Shown piece after piece: positions 53,001 through 62,645 of a stretch of 64,000 bases of DNA; position 1 is the first letter of the stretch; each line of letters begins with the position of its first letter. Origin of the DNA: Mycobacterium sp. ITM-2016-00318 (GTDB lineage Bacteria > Actinomycetota > Actinomycetes > Mycobacteriales > Mycobacteriaceae); the NCBI RefSeq assembly GCF_002968285.2, contig NZ_CP134400.1, forward strand, positions 3,410,001 through 3,474,000. The letters are read 5' to 3'. The notes under the pieces were generated by a model. That model worked only from the letters and a program-made list of their open reading frames with translations, had not been told where the DNA came from and did no database searches. A program made the position numbers and the translations under genes.

Positions 53001-54953
53001 CAGCGCCAAATCCCCGCCGGTACCGACGACTTCGTCAGCATCGACCACCGCAAAGGAACAGCGTTCGTTCCTGGCGAGCTGACCGGCTACCTCCGTGCCA
53101 CATACGATCTCACGCCCCAAGCGAGCATGTACATCGAGGCCGTGCATCGAGTGAGCAAGATCGGCGCCGTCTTCGTCAATACGGCCCGTGGCATCTCACA
53201 CGACGGCTTTGCCGCAGAATGGCGAGTGCTCAACCTTGTGACGGTGTCGGGCGACCTGCTCAGCCGCTACGAAGTATTCGATGAGGCAGACCTTGATGCG
53301 GCGCTCGCGAGCTTCGACGAGCTCACGCCGTCTGCGCCGCAACTCGAGAATGCGGCGACCCGTCTTCTTACACCGATCATCGATGCTTACAACCGCCGCG
53401 ACCTGGATGCCTATCTCGCGGTTTTCGGCGCAGACGCGCGGTTCGACGACAGACGCAAAGTCCTGCGCAGTAGCGGTCCCGTGTACTCATCTTTTGCGCG
53501 CGAACTGTTATCGGTGCCCCCTGCGAGTTGGCGGGTGGAGTTCCAACCGATCGCCATCAGGGGCAACCTCTTGGCGCTGAGCCGTTGCAATTTCTTCGAT
53601 GCTGACGAGGCGGACCGAACTACCGTTCTCGAGGTGCTCGCGATAACGGAAGTCGATGACGACGAACTAGTAAGCGGGCTCTGGCTTTTCGATCCCGAGG
53701 ACATGGATACCGCCATCGCGGAACTCGATGCCCGCTACGCCGCAGGCGAAGCCGCCGCCTACGCGCACACGTGGTCGCTGGTAACCGAGACGTACGCCGG
53801 GTTCAACCGCCGCGAGTTGCTTGCGACGGCGCCAGACTGGTCGAGCGTCGATCACCGTCGCGGTATAACCTCGGCGCAGCTCGATGTAATCGGCTACGCC
53901 CATGCGGCGTGGGACGTCACCCCCGACGTCAGGGCCTCGATCGAGAAGGTGCATCGGCTGAGCGATGTCGGGGCGGTCGTCACGGCCCCTTCCTATGGCA
54001 CGTCGCGAGACGGGTTCCCCGCGGCGCGGCGGGAAATCCACCTTCTGACGTTTGAAGGCAACCTGGGCAAGCAGTTTGACTTCTTCGACGAGGACGACCT
54101 GGACGCGGCGCTTGCGCAATTCGATGAACTCAATAGGCAGGCGCCGCCACTCGAGAACGCTGCGACTCGGCTTGACCAGTCCGTGATGGCCGCGTTCAAT
54201 CGCCGCGACCTGAAAGGTTATCTCGGCGCGGTCGACGCAGAGGCGCGATACGACGACCGGCGCAGAGGCCTTCGCAATGAGGGTCCCATAGATGCGGCAT
54301 TCGTGGGCGGGGTGCTGTCCGATGCACCCCAGAGCTGGCGTCTGGCGTTTGAACCGATCGCCATCCGAGGACACCACTTGGCGCTGAGTCGGCACATCTA
54401 CCGCGACGCCAGCGAGGCCGACCGGCCGATCGTCGTGCAAGCTCTGGTGCTCACTGAGGTCAGGGACCAACTGGTTAATGGCATAGTCGTGTTCGACACG
54501 GACGACGTCGACGCCGCTTTTGCAGAACTCGACGCCCGATATCTAGCCGGCGAAGCCGCCCCGCACGCTCAGACGTGGTCAAGCATCACTCGCTCCGTTG
54601 CCGGGTTCAACAACCATGAACTTCCGTCCACCGCGCTCGAATGGATCGACCGGCGTCGGCTTGTAGGAAGCGGGACCACCAGCAATCTCACCGAAACAAC
54701 ACAAGCCGCGTGGGACATAACTTTGGATATCCGCACGCGCGTGCAGGCGGTTCACAGGCTGAATGACGGCGGAGCCGTTATCACGCAATCGACCTGCGGG
54801 ACTTCGCAAGAGGGGTTCGACTTCGAGTTGCGGGTAGTCGACGTATTCACCCTCGTTGGTGGCACGATGAACCGCTGCGAGATGTTCGATGAAGCCGACA
54901 TCGACGCGGCACTCACCCGGTTCGACGAACTCAACCGTAGCGACGAAGGCTGA
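47016..54953 (+). CDS. giant multidomain regulator 2: wHTH-BTAD / class III cyclase / AAA ATPase / TPR / NTF2-like array
   Basis: About 2,645 residues, intact paralogue of the 7.2-14.8 kb gene. Winged helix (~1-95), BTAD (~98-243), class III cyclase (~258-395: LLTDIEGST, IKTRGEGDATF, DYFG, VNRVARL), AAA/STAND ATPase (PFFGRGREL ~455, Walker A GEPGVGKTRL ~486, Walker B VILVLDDLHWA ~597), TPR-like helices (~840-1270), then ten NTF2/SnoaL-like modules. GTG 47016 marks the point where identity with the paralogue starts. Cyclase key residues are present except that the second metal Asp is Glu. It sits between amiA2 and era, which adjoin in the M. tuberculosis order, and ends 2 bp from the era stop. 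Resembles AfsR/SARP regulators plus Rv0386-like cyclase regulators, but the NTF2 array is unusual. Output genes unknown. Confidence 0.92.
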   Translation: MTTLQQVELGVLGPVQVRQYGLPVAIPGAKPRAILSMLGLHGGSVVSAEALVELLWGDDPPRTAAKAMQTHISALRRALGDGFVLTEGTGWTLSTAEIDATRYKSAAQHGRDAIATGDARQAVTHFDEALALWRGIPELPDGRRGVSEKTRWIEGHAALVDDRADALLATGRAAEIIGELEAAIADSPLRERRWGHLMLALYRAGRQGEALGAYQRARSLLAEELGVDPGPDLRRLESAIVAHDVSLELPVSHEFSAVTRAVTFLLTDIEGSTAAWEADPDAMAAALARHDEIVEQVVTFRGGRLIKTRGEGDATFSVFDRPSAAAAAAIELQEAIRREPWPLADPMRIRVALHTGEVEFRDGDYFGRAVNRVARLRSLAVGGQILCSGATAELVIDTLADDVALTDLGMRQLKNLPRPEHVFELRIEAQESRTPTIDSPVERPSLPTVLADSGPFFGRGRELERLLATWQTTQVAGSHAVLISGEPGVGKTRLAGEWSRQAYEQGAIVLYGRCDEDLGAPYQPFSEALRSLVPGFGTSRLRGIRGIEALIPLVPELTEVLPELAAPPRADPGTERYALFDAVGALLGTAASSAPVILVLDDLHWAAKPTLLLLRHLLRFGEHTRIQIVGTYRSTDLDRSHPLAAMLADLHRDGSVSRLTLGGLDENDVTAYVADAGYDDEELARALASVTGGNPFFLIEALRHVDESDGRWDPTTLPQGVREAVSRRLSRLSAETNTALATAAVVGSRFELALVERVVGHDLVDAFDESAKAGIVIEEPGGRYRFNHAIVRQSLLAELASVRRMRLHHRIATTLESESAGDDELLAELAYHYFECAWAGNAAKAVDYCRRAADQAMARLAYEGAADLYNKAVHALEDLDAELPDRDDQRAELLVARCEALLAAGDVVAAEGAVSQLLAAAHFGRLAAWGACFDGQLSMLTDPERLDEIESAVADAAASLAQFEDAAGEAKAHTVRAGVLARLGRIGDAETALDQALTAARRARDHRRVNAVLAGAPLAALWGPNPVPRAGGRCLDVVRLLRITTGSPVVEATSTRCQGVLDAFRGRASAGRQLIESARRSLTELGMRHALLEVDQFAGIVESVADDPAAAEPLLRRAYNGFRRMGLEADTAETAALLARVCLALDRDTEADELCTESERLAGHALKAAISWRTVRAQLLARGGAHDDARRIAEEAVAIAERTDLLVDHGDACLALAIVSGAAADSEGQRVAAEKAVALYESKGAVALAAKARSLVGGSAASTPAEPESPALEVSPNLRAAIGQMTAAINREAWDEVERLLAPQILLESRRKIVGFPPKHFSPTQWSLEMRRYFEVGIDLVRGGLVAVRGERLALGRLEMCTVDPSSGAPKDEVLELLGIDQSGRVALQLLFDIEDIDAATAELDAQYALEEQEPPAAIIEAENSCVRAVRHMESAWRNEDWEAGKLVAPRVHVENRRKIVGVTRGELSSDEWITAARQFREPGMVQHRSSVAAVRAERLALTRVQVSTVDKTAGAPQDEMLILYGIDDRGRIALQVTFDADDFDAAIAELDAQHQRLEEQPPRAPLESLELENAASRVLDRFQASFAAQNWSGMTDMLTVDHYSDDRRPIIGAGIRRGRESQIEDLQGMSAESWTLTPDVIAIRGERLLLYRGRVSGHDQRADALHWELLVIVEIDAEERIAAWLVFEPDDSEAAFAELDARYLAGEAAPHARTWSAIVNASQMFNRREMFQTTANWINVDHRRVTAFESGEQAAYVRATWGIAPDVNHRIVAVHRLSDFGTVFTQAESVTSGEQFEAEWREIVLLSVDGEALSRCEIFDETDLRAAITKFDELEARVLALQNSATRARIRMADAFNRRDLDSFVNLIASDGGYEDLHKGSRDQASVLREVARRVFEAPTSWRQEIEAIATRGSRVGLMRERFRDVEKVDRPITAESLTLIEVGGDDLVRCAVIFDPDDIDAAFAELDARYLAGEAAEYAQTWSTIARSTAMFNQRQIPAGTDDFVSIDHRKGTAFVPGELTGYLRATYDLTPQASMYIEAVHRVSKIGAVFVNTARGISHDGFAAEWRVLNLVTVSGDLLSRYEVFDEADLDAALASFDELTPSAPQLENAATRLLTPIIDAYNRRDLDAYLAVFGADARFDDRRKVLRSSGPVYSSFARELLSVPPASWRVEFQPIAIRGNLLALSRCNFFDADEADRTTVLEVLAITEVDDDELVSGLWLFDPEDMDTAIAELDARYAAGEAAAYAHTWSLVTETYAGFNRRELLATAPDWSSVDHRRGITSAQLDVIGYAHAAWDVTPDVRASIEKVHRLSDVGAVVTAPSYGTSRDGFPAARREIHLLTFEGNLGKQFDFFDEDDLDAALAQFDELNRQAPPLENAATRLDQSVMAAFNRRDLKGYLGAVDAEARYDDRRRGLRNEGPIDAAFVGGVLSDAPQSWRLAFEPIAIRGHHLALSRHIYRDASEADRPIVVQALVLTEVRDQLVNGIVVFDTDDVDAAFAELDARYLAGEAAPHAQTWSSITRSVAGFNNHELPSTALEWIDRRRLVGSGTTSNLTETTQAAWDITLDIRTRVQAVHRLNDGGAVITQSTCGTSQEGFDFELRVVDVFTLVGGTMNRCEMFDEADIDAALTRFDELNRSDEG
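50843..54953 (+). repeat. array of ten alternating NTF2-like A and B modules (giant 2)
   Basis: Order A1, A2, A3, B3, A4, B4, A5, B5, A6, B6. A1 and A2 share ESRRKIVGF/ENRRKIVGV and SPTQW/SSDEW motifs. A4-A6 form a distinct A subtype with SW(R/-) after a ~20-residue insertion (APTSWRQE, PPASWRVE, APQSWRLA). Each A ends DDxDAAFAELDARYLAGEA and each B begins with QTWS/HTWS. Module A starts (ENA-type) are at 51732, 52542, 53346 and 54153, giving periods of 810, 804 and 807 nt (270, 268, 269 aa). Confidence 0.88.
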
Positions 54954-54955
54954 AT

Positions 54956-55867
54956 TCAGAACCCTAAGCGACCGAGCTGTTTGGGATCGCGCTGCCAGTT
55001 CTTCGCGATTTTGACGCGCAGATCCAGATAAACCTTGGTGCCCAGCAGTTTCTCGATCTGAGTGCGGGCGGCGGTGCCCACCTCGCGCAGCCTCGCACCG
55101 CCTTTGCCGATGACGATGCCCTTCTGGCTGTCGCGCTCGACGAAAAGGATGGCGTGCACGTCGATAAGGTCGTCGCGCCCCTCGCGGGGGTTGACTTCCT
55201 CGATCACCACAGCCAGGGAATGCGGGAGCTCGTCGCGCACACCCTCCAGGGCGGCTTCGCGGATCAGCTCGGCCATCAGGACCTCTTCGGGCTCGTCGGT
55301 CAGCTCCCCGTCGGGGTAGAACGCGGGCCCAGGTGGCAGCCGGCTCGCCAATACCGAGGTCAGGACGTCGAGATTTTCGCCCGTCGTCGCCGACACCGGA
55401 ACGATCTCGGCGTCCGGCCCGACCAGCTCGCTGACCGCTACCAGCTGCGCGGCCACCCGATCCTTGGCCACCTTGTCGGTTTTGGTGACGATGGCCACCA
55501 GTGTCGTCTTCGGTGCGACGGTCTTGATCTGGTCGAAGATCCACCGGTCACCGGGGCCGATCTTCTCGTCGACCGGGATGCACCATCCGATGATGTCGAC
55601 CTCGGAGTACGTGTCCTTCACCAAATCGTTGAGACGCTGTCCAAGCAGCGTCCTTGGCCGGTGCAGCCCCGGTGTGTCGACGAGGATGATCTGGAAGTTC
55701 TCGCGGTGCATGATGCCGCGAATGGTGTGTCGCGTCGTCTGCGGACGGTTCGACGTGATCGCCACCTTGGCGCCGACGAGGGCGTTCGTCAACGTCGACT
55801 TACCCGTGTTCGGCCTGCCGACGAAACACACGAAGCCGGAGCGGAACTCATCATCAGGCTCGCTCAC
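54956..55867 (-). CDS. era: GTPase Era
   Basis: 303 residues. GTPase motifs in order: G1 FVGRPNTGKSTLTNAL, G2 region TTRHTIRGIM, G3 DTPGLHRPR, G4 TKTDKV; C-terminal KH domain with VIGKGGARLREVG-type loop (IVIGKGGARLREVGTAARTQ). Era binds the 3' end of 16S rRNA and helps 30S maturation. The start ATG overlaps the upstream cytidine-deaminase-like gene by 4 bp. It is the last gene of the hrcA-to-era run and ends 2 bp from the convergent giant gene. Confidence 0.97.
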   Translation of the reverse strand: MSEPDDEFRSGFVCFVGRPNTGKSTLTNALVGAKVAITSNRPQTTRHTIRGIMHRENFQIILVDTPGLHRPRTLLGQRLNDLVKDTYSEVDIIGWCIPVDEKIGPGDRWIFDQIKTVAPKTTLVAIVTKTDKVAKDRVAAQLVAVSELVGPDAEIVPVSATTGENLDVLTSVLASRLPPGPAFYPDGELTDEPEEVLMAELIREAALEGVRDELPHSLAVVIEEVNPREGRDDLIDVHAILFVERDSQKGIVIGKGGARLREVGTAARTQIEKLLGTKVYLDLRVKIAKNWQRDPKQLGRLGF

Positions 55868-56181
55868 TGCACGCTGCCCGCCCGGTCGGTGACGATGATC
55901 GACGCATCGGCAGACAGCTCATGTACCGCGGCGATACCCGCGTCGTCCGCGGAGCCGCCGACGAGCGCAGCCGCCTCGAGTCCTGTTGCGCCGCTTGATA
56001 CGGCCGCGGCCACCGCAGCCTGCAGTGCGGTCAGCGCGAGTGCGTCGAGAGCCACCGGCGCGCCGGCGTAGGTGCGGCCGTCCTGATCCCGTACGGCAGC
56101 ACCGCTGCCCGCCTCGGCCCGACCCATCGCGCCGCGTGCCAGCGTCACCAGCTTGGCGTCCTCGGCGTCCAGCTCACTCAT
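55864..56181 (-). CDS. cytidine deaminase-like conserved protein (Rv2365c-like)
   Basis: 105 residues (recalled Rv2365c 113). The [20 protein letters not shown] and [20 protein letters not shown] segments follow the cytidine-deaminase fold, but the zinc-binding HAE/PCxxC motifs are missing. It therefore looks like a degenerate, non-catalytic member that is nevertheless conserved between corC and era in mycobacteria. ATG 56181 overlaps the end of corC by 8 bp, and its stop overlaps era by 4 bp, implying tight translational coupling. Confidence 0.8.
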   Translation of the reverse strand: MSELDAEDAKLVTLARGAMGRAEAGSGAAVRDQDGRTYAGAPVALDALALTALQAAVAAAVSSGATGLEAAALVGGSADDAGIAAVHELSADASIIVTDRAGSVQ

Positions 56182-57466
56182 CGTGTTCCTCGGGTTCGGG
56201 CTCAGCAGGGCTGACCAACACGGTGCCGATCCGCACCCGGCCGCGGTGATCGCGGCCGCCTTCGGCGCGCAACTGCAGACCATCCCACGTCACCTCGGCC
56301 CCGGGCAGCGGGACGCGGCCGAGTTCGAGGGCCAGCAGACCGCCGACGGTGTCGACGTCGAGATCCTCGTCGAACTCCCTGTCGTAGAGTTCGCCCAGAT
56401 CCTCGATCGGCAGCCGCGCCGAAACCCGGTAGCACTGATCGCCGAGTTCCTCGACCGGCGCGACCTCATCGGTGTCGTACTCGTCGGCGATCTCGCCGAC
56501 GATCTCCTCGAGCACGTCCTCGATGGTGACCAGGCCGGCGATCGCGCCGTACTCGTCGACGAGCAGCGCCATGTGGTTGCGGTCGCGTTGCATCTCGCGC
56601 AGCAGCGCGTCCAACGGTTTCGAGTCAGGAACGAAGACGGCGTCGCGCATCACGGCAGACACCTTGGTGTCCCGGCCGCCGTTGTTCGAGTAGTAGGTGC
56701 GCTCGACGAGATCCTTCAGGTAGACGACGCCGATGACGTCGTCGACGTTCTCACCGACCACCGGGATGCGGGAATGGCCGCTGCGCACCGCGAGGGACGT
56801 CGCCTGGCCCGCGGTCTTGTCGTTCTCGATCCACACCATCTCGGTGCGCGGCACCATGACCTCGCGCGCGGGGGTGTCGCCCAGCTCGAACACCGACTGG
56901 ATCATCCGGCGCTCGTCGTCGGCAACCACGCCGCGCTGCTGGGCCAGGTCGACGACCTCGCGCAACTCGATCTCCGACGCGAACGGGCCGTTGCGGAAAC
57001 CACGGCCAGGGGTCACCGCGTTACCGAGAAGCACGAGCAGACGGCTGATGGGGGTCAGCAGTATCGAAATCCCCTGCAGCGGAACAGCGGCGCCGAGCGC
57101 GATCGTGTAGGCGTTCTGCCTGCCGAGCGTTCGGGGCCCAACCCCGATCAACACGAAGCTGGTGACGACCATGATCGCGGCCGCGGCGATAAGGCCCCAG
57201 TCGAGGCCGAGGTGCTCGTAGAGGAAGTCCACGAGCAGCGCCGTCGCGGTGATCTCGCAGGCGATGCGCAGCAGCACAACGAGATTGATGTAACGCGGCC
57301 GTTCGTTGATCACTCGAGCCAGCCGCACGGCACCTGGTCGCTCGTCGCGCACCATCTCCTCCACGCGAGCGATCGACACCGTGCCGATGGCGGCGTCGAT
57401 GGCCGCGAAAAGACCGCCGAAACCGACCAGCGCGATCGCGCCGATCAATGAACTGATGCCCGTCAC
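56174..57466 (-). CDS. CNNM/CorC (HlyC)-type membrane transporter
   Basis: 430 residues (recalled Rv2366c 435). An N-terminal DUF21/CNNM membrane domain ([57 protein letters not shown]) is followed by two CBS domains ([20 protein letters not shown], and [20 protein letters not shown]) and a CorC_HlyC C-terminal domain ([19 protein letters not shown]). Family members bind Mg-ATP in the CBS pair and are involved in Mg2+/Co2+ homeostasis. The start overlaps ybeY by 4 bp (GTGA). Confidence 0.93.
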   Translation of the reverse strand: MTGISSLIGAIALVGFGGLFAAIDAAIGTVSIARVEEMVRDERPGAVRLARVINERPRYINLVVLLRIACEITATALLVDFLYEHLGLDWGLIAAAAIMVVTSFVLIGVGPRTLGRQNAYTIALGAAVPLQGISILLTPISRLLVLLGNAVTPGRGFRNGPFASEIELREVVDLAQQRGVVADDERRMIQSVFELGDTPAREVMVPRTEMVWIENDKTAGQATSLAVRSGHSRIPVVGENVDDVIGVVYLKDLVERTYYSNNGGRDTKVSAVMRDAVFVPDSKPLDALLREMQRDRNHMALLVDEYGAIAGLVTIEDVLEEIVGEIADEYDTDEVAPVEELGDQCYRVSARLPIEDLGELYDREFDEDLDVDTVGGLLALELGRVPLPGAEVTWDGLQLRAEGGRDHRGRVRIGTVLVSPAEPEPEEHDE

Positions 57467-57999
57467 GATTCGTCGAAGAAGCGAGATTTATCGAGCAGTC
57501 GCCGGTCCTTCTCGCTCTGGCGGTCCAGGCGATATGCCTCGACTTGGGCAGCGACCCACTCTTCGAGCAATTGGCGTTGCAGGGCGAACATCTCTTTCTC
57601 TTCATTGGGTTCGGCGTGGTCGTAGCCGAGCAGGTGCAGGACACCATGCACGGTCAGCAGGGCCAGTTCCTGGCCGAGGGTGTGGCCGGCCGCGGTGGCC
57701 TGTTCGGCGGCGAATTGCGGGCACAACACGATGTCGCCGAGCATCGCCGGGCCGGGTTCTGGCGCGTCCGGACGGCCGCCCGGCTCGAGTTCGTCCATCG
57801 GGAAGCTCATCACGTCGGTCGGACCGGGCAGGTCCATCCAGCGCATGTGCAGGTCTGCCATCGCAGCGGTGTCGAGCAGCACCATCGAAAGCTCCGCCGC
57901 GGGGTGGACTTTCATCTTCTTGATGACGAAACGCGCGACGCTGACCAGTTCCTCTTCGGAGACGTCGAGGCCCGACTCGTTGGACACCTCAATGCTCAC
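57463..57999 (-). CDS. ybeY: endoribonuclease YbeY (16S rRNA 3' processing)
   Basis: 178 residues. Zinc site [14 protein letters not shown] (H-x3-H-x5-H), preceded by DVMSFPMDE and [14 protein letters not shown], the standard YbeY segments. It takes part in 16S rRNA maturation and ribosome quality control. Usual length in mycobacteria. GTG start at 57999 (SIEVSNESG). It lies 11 bp after phoH and overlaps corC, with era further down, which fits a shared rRNA-maturation theme. Confidence 0.97.
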   Translation of the reverse strand: MSIEVSNESGLDVSEEELVSVARFVIKKMKVHPAAELSMVLLDTAAMADLHMRWMDLPGPTDVMSFPMDELEPGGRPDAPEPGPAMLGDIVLCPQFAAEQATAAGHTLGQELALLTVHGVLHLLGYDHAEPNEEKEMFALQRQLLEEWVAAQVEAYRLDRQSEKDRRLLDKSRFFDES

Positions 58000-58010
58000 G
58001 GCTGAAGCCC

Positions 58011-59045
<1,035 letters not shown>

Positions 59046-59196
59046 GTGGGACTTTCTGCCTGCTTTCTGGGGTTCTTTGCCTGTTCGGTTGCTGCTGAGT
59101 GCAGTTTACCGCCGCAGGGCGACCCGTCGGCAATGTTCAACCTGCGACGACGCCGGCGCGGGATCGACAGACCCGGTCCGATCGTCGTGCCAGCCG

Positions 59197-59943
59197 TCAA
59201 TCCCAACGCGGCGTCAGCGCGCCCAGCGCACCGAGGGCGACCGCCGCCGCCGTCGAGGTCCGCAGCACCGTCGGACCCAGGCGCACCACGGCGGCCCCGG
59301 CCTCGGACAGCGCGGTGACCTCTTCTTCGGAGATGCCACCCTCCGGGCCGACCACCAGGAAAAGCGAACGAGCCTGGACCAGAGCGATTTTCGTCAAAGG
59401 TTCAGCGGCCGACTCGTGCAGCGCCAGCACAGTGGAACCCGATGCCACCGCTTCGCGGACATCAGCGATCAGGTCGCGGGTCGACGCGACACCGGAGACC
59501 GCTGGGATATGCGGTCGACGGGATTGCCTGGCCGCCGCGCGCGCCACCGCCCGCCACCGCCGAAGGCCCTTGTCGGCCCTTCCGTCGTCCCAGCGGGCCA
59601 CGCACCGCGCCGCCTGCCAGGCGACGAACGCATCCGCGCCCGCCTCGGTGGCCAACTCGATGGCCAACTCGGAGCGGTCCGATTTGGGCAGCGCCTGCAC
59701 GACAGTGACCTCCGGCGCAGCGGGCTCGACGGTCCAGCGCTCCAGCACGCGCGCCGTCAGCTTGGCCTTGGCGACCTGTTCGATCACGCAGTGTGCCATC
59801 GCGCCGGCGCCATCACCCAGATCGAGCTTCTCGCCGGCCCTGATCCGCCGCACGTTGGCGGCGTGGAATCCCTCGTCGCCGTCGACGACGGCCAACTCGC
59901 CGGTTTCCGGCAGGGTGTCGACGTAGAACAGCGCCTCGGTCAT
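59197..59943 (-). CDS. rsmE: 16S rRNA m3U1498 methyltransferase
   Basis: 248 residues of the RsmE/SPOUT family. An N-terminal PUA-like domain ([20 protein letters not shown]) precedes the trefoil-knot core: [40 protein letters not shown] and [20 protein letters not shown], which carry the SAM-binding knot. Methylates U1498 of 16S rRNA. Follows dnaJ2 by 9 bp and precedes phoH. Confidence 0.95.
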   Translation of the reverse strand: MTEALFYVDTLPETGELAVVDGDEGFHAANVRRIRAGEKLDLGDGAGAMAHCVIEQVAKAKLTARVLERWTVEPAAPEVTVVQALPKSDRSELAIELATEAGADAFVAWQAARCVARWDDGRADKGLRRWRAVARAAARQSRRPHIPAVSGVASTRDLIADVREAVASGSTVLALHESAAEPLTKIALVQARSLFLVVGPEGGISEEEVTALSEAGAAVVRLGPTVLRTSTAAAVALGALGALTPRWD

Positions 59944-59952
59944 CGCCGAGCG

Positions 59953-61098
59953 CTAGCGGCCGGTGAAGGTCTCGCGCAGCCTGCTGAAGAGCCCGCCGCC
60001 CGAGCTCGCGGCGGTCTGCGTCGACTTCACCTCGGCGGTGTCTCGGACGCGATGCTCCTTGAACTTGCGGAGCAATTCGATGTCTTCGTGGTCGAGCCGC
60101 GACGGGACGACCACGTCGATATGGGCGTGCAGGTCACCGCGGACCCCGGACCTCAGGTGCGGCATGCCGTGGCCCCGAAGTGTGGTCACCGACCCCGGCT
60201 GGGTGCCCGGTGCGATGGTGATCTCGGTCGGTCCGTCCAGGATCGCGTCCACGGTCACCGAGTTGCCGAGCGCGGCGTCGACCATCGGCACCGAGACAGT
60301 GCAGTGCAGGTCGTCGCCGTCACGGACGAAGATGTCGTGCTGCTGTTCGTGGACCTCGACATACAGGTCACCCGCCGGGCCGCCACCGGGGCCGACCTCG
60401 CCCTGGGCCGCCAGCCGCACCCGCATGCCGTCGCCGACGCCTGCCGGGATCTTGACGCTGATCTCGCGGCGGGCCCGCACCCGGCCGTCGCCGCCGCAGC
60501 GGTTGCACGGGTCGAGGATGACTTCGCCGACGCCACCGCAGACCGGACACGGACGCGACGTCATGACCTGCCCGAGCAGCGAGCGCTGAACCGTCTGAAT
60601 CTCGCCCTGCCCACCGCAGGTGTCGCAGGTGGTCGGCGTGGAGTTGCCGTGTGTGCCCTTGCCGTGGCAGAGGTCGCACAGCACAGCGGTGTCGACGGTG
60701 ACCTGCTTGGTCACGCCTGTCGCACAGTCGTGGAGGTTCATCCGCATCCGCAGCAGGGAGTCGGCGCCCGGCCGGACCCGGCCGACGGGCCCGCGGGACG
60801 TGGTACCACCGCCGAAGAAGGCTTCGAACACGTCGCCGAGACCGCCGAACCCACCGAAGCCGTTGCCGCCCGCGCCCACCGATTCCAGCGGGTCACCGCC
60901 GAGGTCGACGATGCGACGCTTCTCCGGGTCGTTGAGCACCTCATAGGCGACGCTGATCTCCTGGAAGCGCGCCTGCGCCTTTTGATCGGGGTTGACGTCG
61001 GGATGCAGTTCACGGGCCAACTTCCGATAGGCGCGCTTGATCTCCTGATCACTCGCGCCCTTGCTCACGCCGAGCAGGCCGTAATAGTCGCGTGCCAC
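59953..61098 (-). CDS. dnaJ2: chaperone DnaJ (DnaJ2)
   Basis: 381 residues. J domain with [20 protein letters not shown] and the HPD tripeptide (LHPDVNPDQ); Gly/Phe region ([16 protein letters not shown]); four CxxCxGxG zinc repeats ([32 protein letters not shown]); C-terminal substrate-binding domains. Stimulates DnaK and presents unfolded substrates. It is the second, hrcA-linked DnaJ of mycobacteria, starting 31 bp after hrcA. Confidence 0.97.
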   Translation of the reverse strand: MARDYYGLLGVSKGASDQEIKRAYRKLARELHPDVNPDQKAQARFQEISVAYEVLNDPEKRRIVDLGGDPLESVGAGGNGFGGFGGLGDVFEAFFGGGTTSRGPVGRVRPGADSLLRMRMNLHDCATGVTKQVTVDTAVLCDLCHGKGTHGNSTPTTCDTCGGQGEIQTVQRSLLGQVMTSRPCPVCGGVGEVILDPCNRCGGDGRVRARREISVKIPAGVGDGMRVRLAAQGEVGPGGGPAGDLYVEVHEQQHDIFVRDGDDLHCTVSVPMVDAALGNSVTVDAILDGPTEITIAPGTQPGSVTTLRGHGMPHLRSGVRGDLHAHIDVVVPSRLDHEDIELLRKFKEHRVRDTAEVKSTQTAASSGGGLFSRLRETFTGR

Positions 61099-61128
61099 TC
61101 CCTGACCTTCCCTACCGCTTACTGCGGT

Positions 61129-62160
61129 TTACCGGTTACCCAAGACTTCGCCGATGTACAGAGCAACCGCAGCGACATTAGCGATAGTTCCCGGATAGTC
61201 CATTCGAGTGGGCCCGAGCACCCCCATGCCGCCGTAGACCGTTCCCATACTGCCGTAAGTCGTGGTGACCACCGACGTGCCTGCCATCTCCTCGGCTTCG
61301 GTCTCGTGGCCGATGCGCACGGTGACCTTGCCCGCCTGCTGCTGTGCGGCCAGCAGCCGCAGCACCACGACCTGCTCCTCGAGCGCCTCGAGCACCGAGC
61401 GCAGCGATCCGCCGAAATCGGCGGTGTTGCGCGTCAGGTTGGCGGTGCCGCCCAGCAGCAGCCGCTCTTCGGTGTGCTCCACGAGCGATTCGAGCAGCAC
61501 TGTCGCCGACCGGCCGATCGCATCGCCGAGCCCGCCGGTGCCGTCCATGTGGGCGGCGAGGTCCGAAACGGCGACCGAGGCCGCCGAAAGCCGCTTGCCT
61601 TCGAGCGCCTGACCAAGCATCTCGCGCAGTTGGCCGACCTGGTGGTCGTCGATGGTATCGCCGAGCTCGACCATGCGCTGATCGACGCGACCGGAGTCGG
61701 TGATCACCACGAGAAGGAGCCGGGCGGGCGTCAGTGCGACGACCTCGAGGTGGCGAACGGTGGAGGTCGACAGCGTCGGGTACTGCACGATGGCGACCTG
61801 TCGGGTCAGCTGCGCCAGCAGCCGCACCGCGCGACGCAGCACGTCGTCGAGGTCGACGCCGGTCTCGAGAAACTTGAAGATGGCGGACCGCTCCGACGTC
61901 GACAGCGGCTTGATTTCCTCGATCCGGTCGACGAACTCGCGGTAGCCCTTTTCGGTCGGCACCCGGCCCGAGCTGGTGTGCGGCTGCGTGATGTAGCCCT
62001 CGGCCTCCAGCACCGCCATGTCGTTGCGCACCGTCGCGCTCGAAACGCCCAGGTTGTGCCGCTCGACAAGACTCTTGCTGCCGATCGGCTCCTTGGTCGC
62101 GACAAAGTCGGCGACGATGGCGCGCAACACCTCGAACCGACGGTCGTCGGCACTTCCCAT
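61129..62160 (-). CDS. hrcA: heat-inducible transcription repressor HrcA
   Basis: 343 residues, equal to the recalled M. tuberculosis length. N-terminal winged helix [40 protein letters not shown] and [20 protein letters not shown], followed by the dimerisation/GAF-like domain ([20 protein letters not shown]). HrcA represses chaperonin genes at CIRCE elements; I see no CIRCE in the 108 bp before this gene. ATG 62160 (MGSADDRR) is preferred to the ORF start 12 codons earlier. First gene of the run to era. Confidence 0.97.
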   Translation of the reverse strand: MGSADDRRFEVLRAIVADFVATKEPIGSKSLVERHNLGVSSATVRNDMAVLEAEGYITQPHTSSGRVPTEKGYREFVDRIEEIKPLSTSERSAIFKFLETGVDLDDVLRRAVRLLAQLTRQVAIVQYPTLSTSTVRHLEVVALTPARLLLVVITDSGRVDQRMVELGDTIDDHQVGQLREMLGQALEGKRLSAASVAVSDLAAHMDGTGGLGDAIGRSATVLLESLVEHTEERLLLGGTANLTRNTADFGGSLRSVLEALEEQVVVLRLLAAQQQAGKVTVRIGHETEAEEMAGTSVVTTTYGSMGTVYGGMGVLGPTRMDYPGTIANVAAVALYIGEVLGNR

Positions 62161-62267
62161 GGTGTTCACCCGCCCTCGGTCTTGATTCGCACCCATTTTA
62201 CGGTGACCAGCAGCGGGGATGCCTTCCCGTGGTGTTCGCGGGCCTGTTTAGCGTGCGGATCTGCTGG

Positions 62268-62645
62268 TTGCGACTAGCCTCGGTACATGGTGAAGCCGTC
62301 GCCACGCGGGACGAGTCGAAGGATTTCGGGGTGATCTTCAAAGGCGTTCTGGACGGCAAGCCGTATCCCAACCACGGACTGACCTATCGACAATGGTCAC
62401 AGATTCCGCCACGGCAGATCCGCCTCGACGAGCTGGTGACGACGACGACCGTGCTACAGCTCGACCGGCTGCTGTCGGAGGACTCGACATTTTACGGCGA
62501 CCTATTCCCGCATGCTGTGCGATGGCGTGGGGTGACCTACCTCGAGGACGGACTGCACCGCGCCGTGCGCGCCGCGTTGCGCAACCGCACGATCCTGCAC
62601 GCCCGAATCTTCGACATGGACATGCCTGCCCCCCAACAGATCTAA
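62268..62645 (+). CDS. conserved hypothetical protein (Rv2375-like)
   Basis: The conserved part, ESKDFGVIFKGVLDGKPYPN, HGLTYRQWSQIPPRQIRLDE, LVTTTTVLQLDRLLSEDSTF and YLEDGLHRAVRAALRNRTIL, matches recalled Rv2375 (105 aa) almost throughout. Function unknown; soluble. The start is uncertain: TTG 62268 or GTG 62253 are in frame, while the attractive ATG at 62287 is in another frame, which may reflect a small sequence change at the 5' end. Divergent from hrcA; its stop overlaps the stop of the next, convergent gene. Confidence 0.8.
   Translation: MRLASVHGEAVATRDESKDFGVIFKGVLDGKPYPNHGLTYRQWSQIPPRQIRLDELVTTTTVLQLDRLLSEDSTFYGDLFPHAVRWRGVTYLEDGLHRAVRAALRNRTILHARIFDMDMPAPQQI

Noticed and set aside
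62161..62267. CIRCE element in front of hrcA
   Set aside because: No TTAGCACTC/GAGTGCTAA inverted repeat is present in the region.
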